Source: Bacteroidota bacterium (GTDB lineage Bacteria; Bacteroidota; Bacteroidia; Sphingobacteriales; Sphingobacteriaceae). Taken from it: a stretch of 64,000 nucleotides of DNA. The translations under genes and the position numbers were made by a program. The notes below the pieces were generated by a model that saw only the letters and a list, made by a program, of their open reading frames with translations, was not told the DNA's origin and ran no database searches. Below, piece by piece: positions 42,230-51,225 of the stretch (the stretch's first letter is position 1; every line of letters starts with the position of its first letter). Location: contig JAEXHI010000010.1 of NCBI GenBank assembly GCA_023450085.1, positions 85,160 to 149,159 on the forward strand, given 5' to 3'.

Positions 42230-43540
42230 ATGAAGATAGCTGTAATTGGTACTGGTTACGTAGGTTTAGTAACAGGTACATGTTTGGCCGAAACAGGTAA
42301 TAATGTCATTTGCGTGGATATTGTGGAAGAGAAAGTAAATAAGATGAAGGCGGGACAACTGCCGATTTACGAACCTGGTTTAGATGTGCTTTTTCATCGT
42401 AACATAGCGCAAAACAGATTGTCTTTTACGACTAATTTAGCGGAAGGCATCAAGGAAGCGCAAATCATTTTTATGGCATTGCCTACTCCTCCGGGGGGTG
42501 ATGGTGCTGCTGATCTTTCTTATATTTTGGGAGCAGCTAAAGACATCGCTCAATTAGTTACTGAGTATAAAGTAATCGTAAATAAATCTACGGTGCCAGT
42601 AGGTACTGCAGATAAGGTAGCGGCCGTTTTCGCAGCTCATACCAATGTAGAAGTGGATGTAGTTTCTAACCCAGAGTTTTTGCGTGAAGGTGTAGCGGTT
42701 GATGATTTCATGAAACCTGATCGCGTGGTGATTGGAACCACTAGCGAAAAAGCGAAAAAGTTAATGGGTGAGCTTTATGCACCATATGTACGTCAGGGAA
42801 ACCCAATCTATTATATGGATGAGCGTTCTTCTGAATTGACGAAATATGCGGCAAATTCCTTTTTAGCCACTAAAATCACTTTCATGAATGAGATTGCTAA
42901 CCTGTGCGAAATTGTAGGGGCTGATGTGGATATGGTTCGTAAGGGGATTGGTTCTGATGATAGAATTGGCAAAAGATTTTTGTTCCCAGGGATTGGCTAC
43001 GGCGGTAGCTGCTTCCCTAAGGACGTACAAGCTTTAGAAAAAGCAGCTGTTGAACATCAATACGATTTTAAGATTTTAAAGGCCGTAATGGATGTTAACG
43101 AAAAACAAAAAATTGTTTTAACCGAAAAGGTTTTAAAATATTTTAAAGGTGACCTAAAAGGCAAAAAGTTTGCACTTTGGGGCTTAGCCTTTAAACCAGA
43201 AACGGATGATATTCGTGAGGCACCAGCTTTGTATATCATTAACGATTTATTAGCTGCGGGAGCAGAAGTTACAGTTTTTGATCCAGAAGCAATAGAGAAC
43301 GTTAAAGCATTGATAGGTGATAAAATCAACTATGCTAAAGATCAATATGAAGCTTTAGAAGGGGCTGATGCTTTGTTAATTGCTACAGAGTGGTCGGTAT
43401 TCCGTAATCCAGATTTTGAAAAAATGGATGAAATCCTAAAAAGCAAAGTTGTTTTTGACGGACGTAACCTGTTCGATTTACAAAAAATGATAGATCTAGG
43501 TTATTATTACAATAGTATTGGTCGTAAAATTGTTAGCTAA
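42230..43540 (+). CDS. ugd: UDP-glucose 6-dehydrogenase
   Basis: 436 residues. NAD-binding IGTGYVG at 6-12, catalytic Cys261 in GYGGSCFPKD, and the C-terminal domain with WGLAFKPETDDIREAP. It makes UDP-glucuronate. A TATCTTCG -7-like box is at 42182-42189. First gene of the polysaccharide precursor operon; the next ATG follows its stop directly. Confidence 0.96.
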   Translation: MKIAVIGTGYVGLVTGTCLAETGNNVICVDIVEEKVNKMKAGQLPIYEPGLDVLFHRNIAQNRLSFTTNLAEGIKEAQIIFMALPTPPGGDGAADLSYILGAAKDIAQLVTEYKVIVNKSTVPVGTADKVAAVFAAHTNVEVDVVSNPEFLREGVAVDDFMKPDRVVIGTTSEKAKKLMGELYAPYVRQGNPIYYMDERSSELTKYAANSFLATKITFMNEIANLCEIVGADVDMVRKGIGSDDRIGKRFLFPGIGYGGSCFPKDVQALEKAAVEHQYDFKILKAVMDVNEKQKIVLTEKVLKYFKGDLKGKKFALWGLAFKPETDDIREAPALYIINDLLAAGAEVTVFDPEAIENVKALIGDKINYAKDQYEALEGADALLIATEWSVFRNPDFEKMDEILKSKVVFDGRNLFDLQKMIDLGYYYNSIGRKIVS

Positions 43541-44530
43541 ATGGAACGTAAAAGAGTATTGATCACAGGCGCTGCTGGATTTTTAGGTTCGCACCTTTGT
43601 GACAGATTTATTAAAGAAAATTGTCATGTGATTGGGATGGATAATCTAATCACGGGTGATTTGCAAAATATTGAGCATTTGTTCAAGTTGGAGAACTTCG
43701 AGTTTTATAATCACGATGTTTCCAAATTTGTCCACGTTCCAGGAAAATTAGATTATATCCTGCACTTCGCCTCGCCTGCGAGCCCTATCGATTATTTAAA
43801 AATTCCAATCCAAACTTTAAAAGTTGGGTCATTGGGTACGCATAATCTACTGGGATTGGCTAGAGCAAAAGGTGCAAGAATGCTAATTGCTTCCACTTCT
43901 GAAGTATATGGCGATCCAAATGTAAATCCTCAACCAGAAGAATATTGGGGCAATGTAAATCCGGTTGGCCCTCGTGGAGTTTACGATGAGGCTAAACGTT
44001 TCCAAGAAGCCATTACCATGGCCTACCATACTTTTCACGGTGTGGAAACGCGTATTGTCCGTATTTTTAATACGTATGGCCCTCGTATGCGCCTAAACGA
44101 TGGTAGAGTTTTACCTGCATTTATTGGCCAAGCATTAAGGGGAGAAGATTTGACGGTTTTTGGAGATGGTAGTCAAACACGTTCTTTTTGCTATGTAGAC
44201 GATTTGATCGAAGGGATCTATCGTTTGTTGCAATCGGATTATGCTAGCCCAGTAAATATTGGTAACCCTGATGAAATTACCATCAAGCAGTTTTGTGAGG
44301 AAATCATTAAATTGACAGGCACTGATCAAAAGATTGTTTATAAACCATTGCCACAAGATGATCCTAAACAACGTAGACCAGATATCACTAAGGCAAAAGA
44401 ATTGTTGAAGTGGGAGCCAAAAGTGAATAGGGCAGAAGGTTTGAAAATTACTTATGAATATTTCAAATCACTATCAGCAGAAGCTTTGGCCAAAATAGAA
44501 CATAAAGACTTTACTACTTACAATAAATAA
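43541..44530 (+). CDS. UDP-glucuronate decarboxylase (UDP-xylose synthase type)
   Basis: 329 residues, extended SDR. GAAGFLGSH Rossmann motif, ST-EVYG serine/threonine region, and YDEAK for the catalytic Tyr/Lys. The combination with EEYWGNVNPVGPRGVYDEAK (in two parts) is typical of UXS. It converts UDP-glucuronate from Ugd to UDP-xylose. Fused tightly to ugd in the operon. Confidence 0.92.
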   Translation: MERKRVLITGAAGFLGSHLCDRFIKENCHVIGMDNLITGDLQNIEHLFKLENFEFYNHDVSKFVHVPGKLDYILHFASPASPIDYLKIPIQTLKVGSLGTHNLLGLARAKGARMLIASTSEVYGDPNVNPQPEEYWGNVNPVGPRGVYDEAKRFQEAITMAYHTFHGVETRIVRIFNTYGPRMRLNDGRVLPAFIGQALRGEDLTVFGDGSQTRSFCYVDDLIEGIYRLLQSDYASPVNIGNPDEITIKQFCEEIIKLTGTDQKIVYKPLPQDDPKQRRPDITKAKELLKWEPKVNRAEGLKITYEYFKSLSAEALAKIEHKDFTTYNK

Positions 44531-44538
44531 GCAAGCAC

Positions 44539-45555
44539 ATGGCGAAAATATTGGTTACTGGAGGCATAGGTTACATCGGTTCACATACGGTGGTAGAATT
44601 GCATAACGTAGGCTATGAAGTATTAATTGTAGATAATTTATCGAACTCTAGCATCAAAATACTTGATCAATTACATAAGATTACTGGTAAATATCACGAG
44701 TTTGTGGAATTGGATTTGCAAGATACTTTAGCGGTTAACAACTTTGCAGAACAACATCCGGATATTGATGGGATTATCCATTTTGCGGCATATAAAGCGG
44801 TTGGAGAATCTGTGCGTGAGCCTTTAAAGTATTATAAAAATAACTTCTACAGCTTAATCAATCTACTTGCCGCTTATCCTACAACGAATTTTGTTTTTTC
44901 TTCTTCTTGTACCGTGTATGGTCAGCCAGATCAATTGCCTGTAACAGAAGATAGTCCAGTTAAAAAAGCAGAGTCTCCATATGGAAATACCAAGCAAATT
45001 GCTGAAGAGATTTTAGTAGAAACCGCTAAGGTAACCCCAGGTTTAAATGTAATTGCCTTGCGTTATTTTAATCCGGTAGGTGCACATGAAACTGCTTTAA
45101 TTGGGGAGCTGCCAATTGGTGTTCCACAGAACTTAATTCCTTTCATCACTCAATCTGCTATTGGTAAGAGAGGTCCAATCCAAGTTTTTGGAGACGACTA
45201 TGATACCCCAGATGGTTCGGCCGTTCGTGATTATATCCATGTCGTTGATTTGGCAAAAGCACACGTGGCTGCTATTAAAAGACTAGAGGATGGAAAAGTA
45301 GATAGCTACGACGTTTTCAATTTGGGAACGGGAAAAGGTTCGTCAGTATTGGAAATCATCAACGCTTTCGAACAATCTACAGGAGAGAAGTTGAACTATC
45401 AAATTGCGCCTAGAAGAGAGGGAGATGTAGAGAAAACTTATGGCGATGTAACCAAGTCTAAAAATGTGTTAGGCTGGCAAACAGAACTGGATTTAAATGA
45501 AATGATGCGTTCTGCTTGGGAATGGGAAAAATACCTTCGTGATAATCCGTTTTAA
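44539..45555 (+). CDS. galE: UDP-glucose 4-epimerase
   Basis: 338 residues, SDR. GGIGYIGSH, SSCTVYG, catalytic Tyr/Lys in SPYGNTKQIAE and NPVGAHETALIGE. It interconverts UDP-glucose and UDP-galactose. Eight bases after the decarboxylase gene. Confidence 0.95.
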   Translation: MAKILVTGGIGYIGSHTVVELHNVGYEVLIVDNLSNSSIKILDQLHKITGKYHEFVELDLQDTLAVNNFAEQHPDIDGIIHFAAYKAVGESVREPLKYYKNNFYSLINLLAAYPTTNFVFSSSCTVYGQPDQLPVTEDSPVKKAESPYGNTKQIAEEILVETAKVTPGLNVIALRYFNPVGAHETALIGELPIGVPQNLIPFITQSAIGKRGPIQVFGDDYDTPDGSAVRDYIHVVDLAKAHVAAIKRLEDGKVDSYDVFNLGTGKGSSVLEIINAFEQSTGEKLNYQIAPRREGDVEKTYGDVTKSKNVLGWQTELDLNEMMRSAWEWEKYLRDNPF

Positions 45556-45560
45556 ATAAA

Positions 45561-46130
45561 ATGAAGTTAAGTGAGCACAAAGATCTGAAAAAAGAAATCT
45601 TAGCCTTGCCTGTAAAAGAGAAAGACAAACTGCTTTTACGCTTGGTGGCTAAGGATAAGGTGCTTACTGAACATTTACATTTTTTATTGTTAGAAGATGA
45701 AAGCAACCTTAATGATAGGGTTGCTTTTATTAAAAATGAAGTCACTGAGGTGTTGGAAGAACTAAATACTACTCCCAAAACCAGTGCAAAAGATACCTTG
45801 TTGTTGCTTCGTAAGCTTGCTAAGCAAATCAATCATTTTTATAAGGTTACCAAAGCCGATGTTGAAGAGGTGGAATTGAAGCTTTTGATGTTTAATCTGG
45901 CTCCCATGACCTTTAGATATAAGGTTTATTCTTTATCTAAAAATCACGAACAATTGCTGGCAAATTATGTGGTGAAGGCCATATTGATGTTGTTGCGTAA
46001 ATTCGAAAAATTACATGAAGACTTGCAATTTGATTTAAAAGAAGAATTAAATGGATTGCTTACTAAAGTATACAAGAGCTACATTTCTAAAACAGCACTT
46101 GATTTAGGCTTGCCTAAGCATGTTGATTAA
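45561..46130 (+). CDS. Helical protein of unknown function in the sugar operon
   Basis: 189 residues, cytoplasmic, nearly all alpha-helical and charged, with EILALPVKEKDKLLLRLVAKD at the start (in parts) and PMTFRYKVYSLSKN in the second half. I do not recognise a family with a known role. It starts five bases after galE, so it is very likely co-expressed, and it precedes the CpsB-like gene by 45 bases. Confidence 0.65.
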   Translation: MKLSEHKDLKKEILALPVKEKDKLLLRLVAKDKVLTEHLHFLLLEDESNLNDRVAFIKNEVTEVLEELNTTPKTSAKDTLLLLRKLAKQINHFYKVTKADVEEVELKLLMFNLAPMTFRYKVYSLSKNHEQLLANYVVKAILMLLRKFEKLHEDLQFDLKEELNGLLTKVYKSYISKTALDLGLPKHVD

Positions 46131-46175
46131 TAATTTTGGTCAATTATTTTAACTTATTCCTTTTAACTTCACAAA

Positions 46176-46913
46176 GTGTTTGGTCTGTTTAAAAAGCAAA
46201 GTAAATTACCAGAAATCGATTTTTCCTCGATAAGAACCGATATGCATTCTCATATCATTCCAGGAATTGATGATGGCGCACCTAACTTGGAGGCTTCATT
46301 GGCGATGGCTAGGAAATATGTGGCAATGGGTTTCAAAAAGGTAATAGCAACGCCGCATGTAATGGCCGACTTTTACCGGAACACTCCTGATAGCATTCGC
46401 AAAGGCTTGGATATTTTGAAAGAAGGATTGCAACAAAACCAGGTTGATCTGGAAGTAGAAGCTGCAGCTGAATATTATTTAGATGAAACCTTTTTCAATA
46501 AATTGGCAAGGAAGGAAGTGTTAAGCTTTGGGAATAATTACTTGTTATTCGAATTGTCTTACGTTAATCAGCCACCAAATCTAACTGATGTGCTGTTTAG
46601 AATTCAAGATGCTGGATTTTATCCCGTTTTAGCACATCCAGAACGTTATCCTTATTATCACGGTAGTATCGAAAATTATCAACAGATCAAAGATAGTGGT
46701 TGCTTTTTGCAATTGAATACTATTTCACTAACTGGCTACTATGGTAAAGGCGTGAAAAAGGCCGCGGATAATTTGGTTGATCAGCACTGCATTTCATTTC
46801 TGGGTAGCGATATGCACCATTTAAGACATGCAAAAGCCTTAGAGGAAAGCTTAAGTTTGCCGCGAGTGGAGCAATTGTTGAAACAAGGTCAGTTGAACAA
46901 TCTGCTGTTATAA
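46176..46913 (+). CDS. CpsB/YwqE-type PHP protein-tyrosine phosphatase
   Basis: 245 residues, PHP fold. Metal ligands in TDMHSHIIPGIDDGA (H24, H26), ATPHV, LAHPERY and SDMHH. Members remove phosphate from Wzc-type tyrosine kinases and so control capsule or exopolysaccharide export. The start is GTG 46176 (MFGLFKKQ), which matches the family. No Wzc or Wza gene is in this window. Confidence 0.9.
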   Translation: MFGLFKKQSKLPEIDFSSIRTDMHSHIIPGIDDGAPNLEASLAMARKYVAMGFKKVIATPHVMADFYRNTPDSIRKGLDILKEGLQQNQVDLEVEAAAEYYLDETFFNKLARKEVLSFGNNYLLFELSYVNQPPNLTDVLFRIQDAGFYPVLAHPERYPYYHGSIENYQQIKDSGCFLQLNTISLTGYYGKGVKKAADNLVDQHCISFLGSDMHHLRHAKALEESLSLPRVEQLLKQGQLNNLLL

Positions 46914-47011
46914 TTTTGCCAATAGCTTCGCGTTCTTTGCGATGCCCTTCTTTTTCCTTTGCGGTTTTTTAGTGCAAAATGTTTTCGTAGTTAAAAGGCT
47001 AGCTTAAAAAA

Positions 47012-48244
47012 CTACTCGTAACGTAAAGCCTCTACCGGATCAAGTTTTGAAGCTTTCTTAGCAGGATAGTAGCCCGAAACAACTCCAACTAATACACATA
47101 AGCCTAAGCCTAGTCCTATAAAAAGCCAAGGAATAATGAAGCCGCCGCCCATTACCAAGGAGATAATATTACCTATGGCAATGCCCAGCAATATTCCTAG
47201 CACACCGCCTAGTAAACAAATTACAACTGCTTCGATAAGGAATTGCCTTCTAATTACTGCAGGGTTAGCGCCAATAGCTTTTCTGATGCCTATTTCTCGC
47301 GTACGTTCTGTAACAGATACTAGCATAATGTTCATCAATGCAATGGATGCGCCGAGTAGTGTAATGATCCCAATAGCTACGCCGCCAATCACTACTACTT
47401 GCAGGTTTTCTATTAACGTTTGAGCAACGGCATCACTTTTGGTAATTTCAAAGTTGTTGCCCTCACCAATTTTTATTTTTCTAATGCTTCTAAAAGTAGC
47501 CGTAGACTCTCCAATCACATTGTCTACAAGGTCAGCGTTGGGAACTAATACGGTAATGGTATAAGAAGGATTAGCATTGGCATTAATAACTTTGGCCTTA
47601 AATAGTGGTACATATACAGCCCTGTCTACATTGGCCCCCATTCCAGAGCCTTTGCTGGCTAATACACCAACTACTCTCAAACGATTATTACCCGCATTAA
47701 TCACCTTGTCCAATGGGTCACTATCTTTAAATAATGTCTTTGCGATTTCTGAACCAATAATGCAAATATTAGGACCGCTTAGTGATTCGGGACTGTTAAA
47801 GTTTCTGCCTTGGCCTAGTTCTAAACCTTGTGCCGCCAAGCCATTCTCGTCTATACCCCTGATGTTGATGTTGGGGTTGGTTTTTTCCTGTCCGTATTTT
47901 ACGGTAGCACCGTTGCTGGCAAATACACTGATGGATACACTTGCAGGAGCATTTAACCTTTCCTTGAATTTAAGAGCATCTTCGTACCGGATAGGTTTGT
48001 AGCTCTTGGGTCTTTGCCCTGGGCCACCAATACGAATATTTGTGCCTCTATTCCTGATGGTAAATGCATTAGCACCCATACTAGAAAAAGCATCGGTCAT
48101 TTTCTTCTCAATAGCATCAATGGTGGTTAGTATGCCCACCAATGCCGATATACCAATGGCAATGATAAGTGCAGTAAGAAAAGTACGCAAACGGTTACTT
48201 TTAATGGATTGCATCGCTAGTCGTACGTTTTCTCTATAATTCAT
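47012..48244 (-). CDS. MacB/FtsX-type ABC transporter permease
   Basis: 410 residues. One N-terminal membrane helix (about 20-42), a MacB-PCD periplasmic domain (about 45-275) and three C-terminal helices. IALMNIMLVSVTERTREIGIRKAIGA (in parts) and PVEALRYE are hallmarks. It works with a separate ATPase that is not adjacent. Substrate unknown. Confidence 0.9.
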   Translation of the reverse strand: MNYRENVRLAMQSIKSNRLRTFLTALIIAIGISALVGILTTIDAIEKKMTDAFSSMGANAFTIRNRGTNIRIGGPGQRPKSYKPIRYEDALKFKERLNAPASVSISVFASNGATVKYGQEKTNPNINIRGIDENGLAAQGLELGQGRNFNSPESLSGPNICIIGSEIAKTLFKDSDPLDKVINAGNNRLRVVGVLASKGSGMGANVDRAVYVPLFKAKVINANANPSYTITVLVPNADLVDNVIGESTATFRSIRKIKIGEGNNFEITKSDAVAQTLIENLQVVVIGGVAIGIITLLGASIALMNIMLVSVTERTREIGIRKAIGANPAVIRRQFLIEAVVICLLGGVLGILLGIAIGNIISLVMGGGFIIPWLFIGLGLGLCVLVGVVSGYYPAKKASKLDPVEALRYE

Positions 48245-48343
48245 TTTGGTATATTGGAGTATAATTAGACCTCAATTAGCATGAAGACTCTAGTTTACAA
48301 TATTACAACCTTTGGTTGATATCAATTAACCTTATAGTAGTAA

Positions 48344-48378
48344 AAATAAAAAGTCCCGCTGTTAAGACAACGAGACCT
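48344..48378 (-). terminator. Terminator of the Fe-S carrier gene
   Basis: GTCCCGCTG (48353-48361) and CAACGAGAC (48368-48376) form a 9-bp stem with G-T pairs; on the minus strand it is followed by TTTTTATTTTT. Confidence 0.7.
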
Positions 48379-48404
48379 TTTAAAATGTTACAATATTTTT
48401 ATGT

Positions 48405-48758
48405 TTATACAGAGAAGCTTGTTCCACAACCACAAGTGCTAGCAGCATTTGGGTTATTAAAAGTGAAGCCTCTTGAATTTAAGCCGTCTTGCCAATCTAT
48501 TTGCATGCCTAAAAGATACATTTGGTGGGCCTTGTGCATAAACACTTTAATGCCTTCAATGATGAACTCTTGGTCACCTTCTTTCTTTTGGTCAAAGCCT
48601 AACACATAATTCATTCCTGAGCAGCCTCCGCCCTCAACGCCAACGCGAAGTCCAAATTCATCAGCAATCTCTTGTTGGTCTTTCAGTTTTATCAGTTCTT
48701 TTACAGCACCTTCAGTGAAGGTTACAGGCGCAAAGCTAGTTTCAACAGTGTTACTCAT
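48405..48758 (-). CDS. A-type iron-sulfur cluster carrier (IscA/ErpA/SufA)
   Basis: 117 residues. The three ligand Cys are C46 (GGGCSGMNY), C109 and C111 (STCGCGTSF). It receives and passes Fe-S clusters to apo-proteins such as IspH and RlmD of this window. The start is ATG 48758; the longer TTG start (48782) lies in the TTTG of the -7 box at 48780-48787. Confidence 0.92.
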   Translation of the reverse strand: MSNTVETSFAPVTFTEGAVKELIKLKDQQEIADEFGLRVGVEGGGCSGMNYVLGFDQKKEGDQEFIIEGIKVFMHKAHQMYLLGMQIDWQDGLNSRGFTFNNPNAASTCGCGTSFSV

Positions 48759-48779
48759 CTTATTTAAAATTATGACAAA

Positions 48780-48787
48780 CAAATATA
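48780..48787 (-). promoter_or_regulatory. -7 box (TATATTTG, minus strand) of the Fe-S carrier gene
   Basis: The complement of CAAATATA reads TATATTTG, 21 bases before ATG 48758. Confidence 0.6.
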
Positions 48788-48851
48788 AATATTTATGTAC
48801 ATTTTTGCCTGTCGTAACGGCTAATATTACGATGCATAAACAAAACTGAAA

Positions 48852-49385
48852 ATGGATTTAGGCAAATTTCTTTTAAACTCAGCAAGCTTAGCGGCAGGAG
48901 GGATACTGATAGTGGTGGTAGCTTACTACATGATAAGGAATGATATCATGAGGTATTTAGATTCGAGAAAGAACAATGCCCAGCCCACTGATGATAAAAG
49001 TAGTTTGCTGAATTTACGACTGCAGGCGCATGAAAGGATGATCATTTTTGTAGATAGAATTAATCCATCTAATCTACTTTTGAGGTTACATCAGCAAGGA
49101 ATAGAAGTTGGTGCCTTGCAGGTCATAGCAATTAATGAAATCAAGACTGAATTTCAGCATAACATTACACAACAACTGTACATCGAAGCGACTACTTGGA
49201 ATGTGGTTCGTAAGTTAAAAGATGATACGATTGCCATGGTAAATAATGCCGTGAAAAACTTGCCTGCCGAAGCGTCGGGTAGGGAATTAAGCAAAAAGGT
49301 GCTTAATTACATGAGTGAGATAGAGGAGAATCCTTATGAATTGGCCATTGGCTTAATTAAACAAGATATACACAAGTTGTTTTAA
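48852..49385 (+). CDS. DUF7935-like membrane-anchored protein
   Basis: 177 residues. One membrane helix (about 10-30), then a soluble helical domain with RLQAHERMIIFVDRINPSNLL (in parts) and EFQHNITQQLYI. The pattern is conserved in Bacteroidota (DUF7935, from memory); function unknown. It is divergent from the Fe-S carrier gene. Confidence 0.7.
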   Translation: MDLGKFLLNSASLAAGGILIVVVAYYMIRNDIMRYLDSRKNNAQPTDDKSSLLNLRLQAHERMIIFVDRINPSNLLLRLHQQGIEVGALQVIAINEIKTEFQHNITQQLYIEATTWNVVRKLKDDTIAMVNNAVKNLPAEASGRELSKKVLNYMSEIEENPYELAIGLIKQDIHKLF

Positions 49386-49401
49386 TAGAATATTGATTGT
49401 T

Positions 49402-49477
49402 GGAATGGGTATTTGGTTAATTGAAGCCATTCCAGTAATGATTTAATGAGCCGTCAATTAACCGATAACCAAATACC
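49402..49477 (+). repeat. Large imperfect inverted repeat before the mutase gene
   Basis: GGTATTTGGTTAATTGA (about 49409-49424) pairs with TCAATTAACC (49454-49463) and AAATACC (49471-49477), the right arm carrying a seven-base insertion GATAACC. A second, competing pair is GGAATGG (49402-49408) with CCATTCC (49427-49433). It ends ten bases before the ATG. Confidence 0.6.
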
Positions 49478-49486
49478 ATTTAAACC

Positions 49487-51031
49487 ATGGACAAAAAACA
49501 TACTACCACATCCGGAATAGAAATAAAGGATGTGTATACTACTGCACCAAAAAACGAGGAGTTGCCTGGGCAATTTCCTTTCACCAGAGGTATACAGAAA
49601 GACATGTATCGAGGCAGGCTGTGGACTATGCGCCAATATGCTGGCTTTTCTACCGCCGAAGAATCCAATAAAAGGTACCATTATTTATTAGCACAGGGAA
49701 CCATGGGGCTATCTGTGGCTTTTGACTTACCCACCCAAATTGGTTATGATTCGGACGATGATATGGCAGAGGGTGAAGTAGGGAAGGTTGGGGTAGCCAT
49801 TGACTCGCTAAAAGATATTGAGATTTTGTTTGATGGGATAACGTTGCAGCAGATCACCACTTCTATGACCATTAATGCCACGGCATCTATCTTGTTGGCT
49901 ATGTATATCGCCTTGGCGAAAAAACAAGGTGCTGATTTGAAACAGATATCAGGAACGATACAGAATGATATATTAAAGGAATATGCGGCTAGGGGTACCT
50001 ATATATATCCACCTAAGCCATCTATGCGTATCATTACCGATATTTTTGAATATTGTAGTAAAGAGTTGCCAAAGTGGAATACGATTTCTATTTCTGGATA
50101 CCATATTCGCGAAGCAGGTTCAACTGCAGTACAAGAATTGGCATTTACCTTAGCTAATGGTAAGGCCTATTTAAATGCAGCACTTCAAAAAGGATTAGAC
50201 ATTAATGTATTTGCCAAGCGTTTGTCGTTCTTCTTCAATTGCCATAATAATTTCTTTGAAGAGATCGCTAAATTCAGAGCTGCCAGACGTATGTGGGCGC
50301 ATATCACTAAAAGTCTAGGTGCTACAGATGAAAAAGCCATGATGCTTCGTTTTCATACACAAACGGGAGGCTCGACGCTTACGGCGCAGCAACCTTTAAA
50401 TAATGTGATCAGGGTTTCAAACCAGGCTTTAGCTGCGGTATTGGGTGGTACACAATCACTACATACTAATGGTTACGACGAAGCTTTATCGTTGCCAACA
50501 GAAGCTGCTGCTAAAATCGCATTACGCACTCAGCAGGTGATTGCTTTTGAGAGTGGGGTTACAGATACGGTAGATCCTTTGGCGGGTTCCTATTTTATAG
50601 AGACATTAACCGACGACATAGAAGCGGCCGCCATGATGTACATTGATAAGATAGACGTGATGGGTGGTTCGGTAAATGCCATCGAAAATGGTTATATCCA
50701 ACAGGAAATTGCCAATGCTTCTTATGAATATCAAAAAGAGGTGGAGAATGGGGAGCGTATTATTGTTGGGGTGAATAAGTTTACGCAGAAGGAAGAGGGA
50801 ATAGAAGAGGTATTTAATATCGACGAATCCATCAGAACCATACAAATAGAGAAGCTAAAGAAGCTTAAAGCCGAAAGAAATAATGAAGCGGTAGCTAAGG
50901 CACTTTTGAATTTAAAAAATGCAGCCGGAGGAAATGAAAATTTGATGCCTTTTATCTTGCTTGCTGTCGAAGAATATGCTACCTTAGGAGAAATCGCCAA
51001 TTGCCTTAGAGAAGTGTTCGGAGAGTACTAA
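49487..51031 (+). CDS. Methylmalonyl-CoA mutase-family catalytic subunit without B12 domain
   Basis: 514 residues, covering only the TIM-barrel catalytic domain; the C-terminal cobalamin domain (DxHxxG) is missing, as in two-subunit mutases. MRQYAGFST holds the Tyr typical of methylmalonyl-CoA mutases, whereas isobutyryl- and hydroxyisobutyryl-CoA mutases have Phe or Ile there. Other motifs: SISGYHIREAG, FHTQTGGSTLTAQQP, GGTQSLHTNGYDEAL. The small B12 subunit must be encoded elsewhere. Precedes dnaA. Confidence 0.88.
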   Translation: MDKKHTTTSGIEIKDVYTTAPKNEELPGQFPFTRGIQKDMYRGRLWTMRQYAGFSTAEESNKRYHYLLAQGTMGLSVAFDLPTQIGYDSDDDMAEGEVGKVGVAIDSLKDIEILFDGITLQQITTSMTINATASILLAMYIALAKKQGADLKQISGTIQNDILKEYAARGTYIYPPKPSMRIITDIFEYCSKELPKWNTISISGYHIREAGSTAVQELAFTLANGKAYLNAALQKGLDINVFAKRLSFFFNCHNNFFEEIAKFRAARRMWAHITKSLGATDEKAMMLRFHTQTGGSTLTAQQPLNNVIRVSNQALAAVLGGTQSLHTNGYDEALSLPTEAAAKIALRTQQVIAFESGVTDTVDPLAGSYFIETLTDDIEAAAMMYIDKIDVMGGSVNAIENGYIQQEIANASYEYQKEVENGERIIVGVNKFTQKEEGIEEVFNIDESIRTIQIEKLKKLKAERNNEAVAKALLNLKNAAGGNENLMPFILLAVEEYATLGEIANCLREVFGEY

Positions 51032-51225
51032 AAAGGGGGTGGAAAAATAGTTATTAACATTAATGATTGAGGTGGGCTTGTATATGCTGTTGCAGTTTAA
51101 GTAGTTACGAAATAATTCAAAAAAATGTTCGGAATGTTGATAATTTTTTCAATATTCGAAGTCTCGAAAGTGCGCATTCAAATCGCACCTATTAGGACTG
51201 AAAACCAATAAATTATAGAAACGAT
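51032..51225. other. Spacer before dnaA with DnaA-box-like sites
   Basis: Contains TTATTAACA near 51051 and TGTTGATAA (complement TTATCAACA) near 51135, each one mismatch from TTATNCACA, in AT-rich DNA. Two weak boxes do not define an origin. No coding sequence. Confidence 0.3.
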
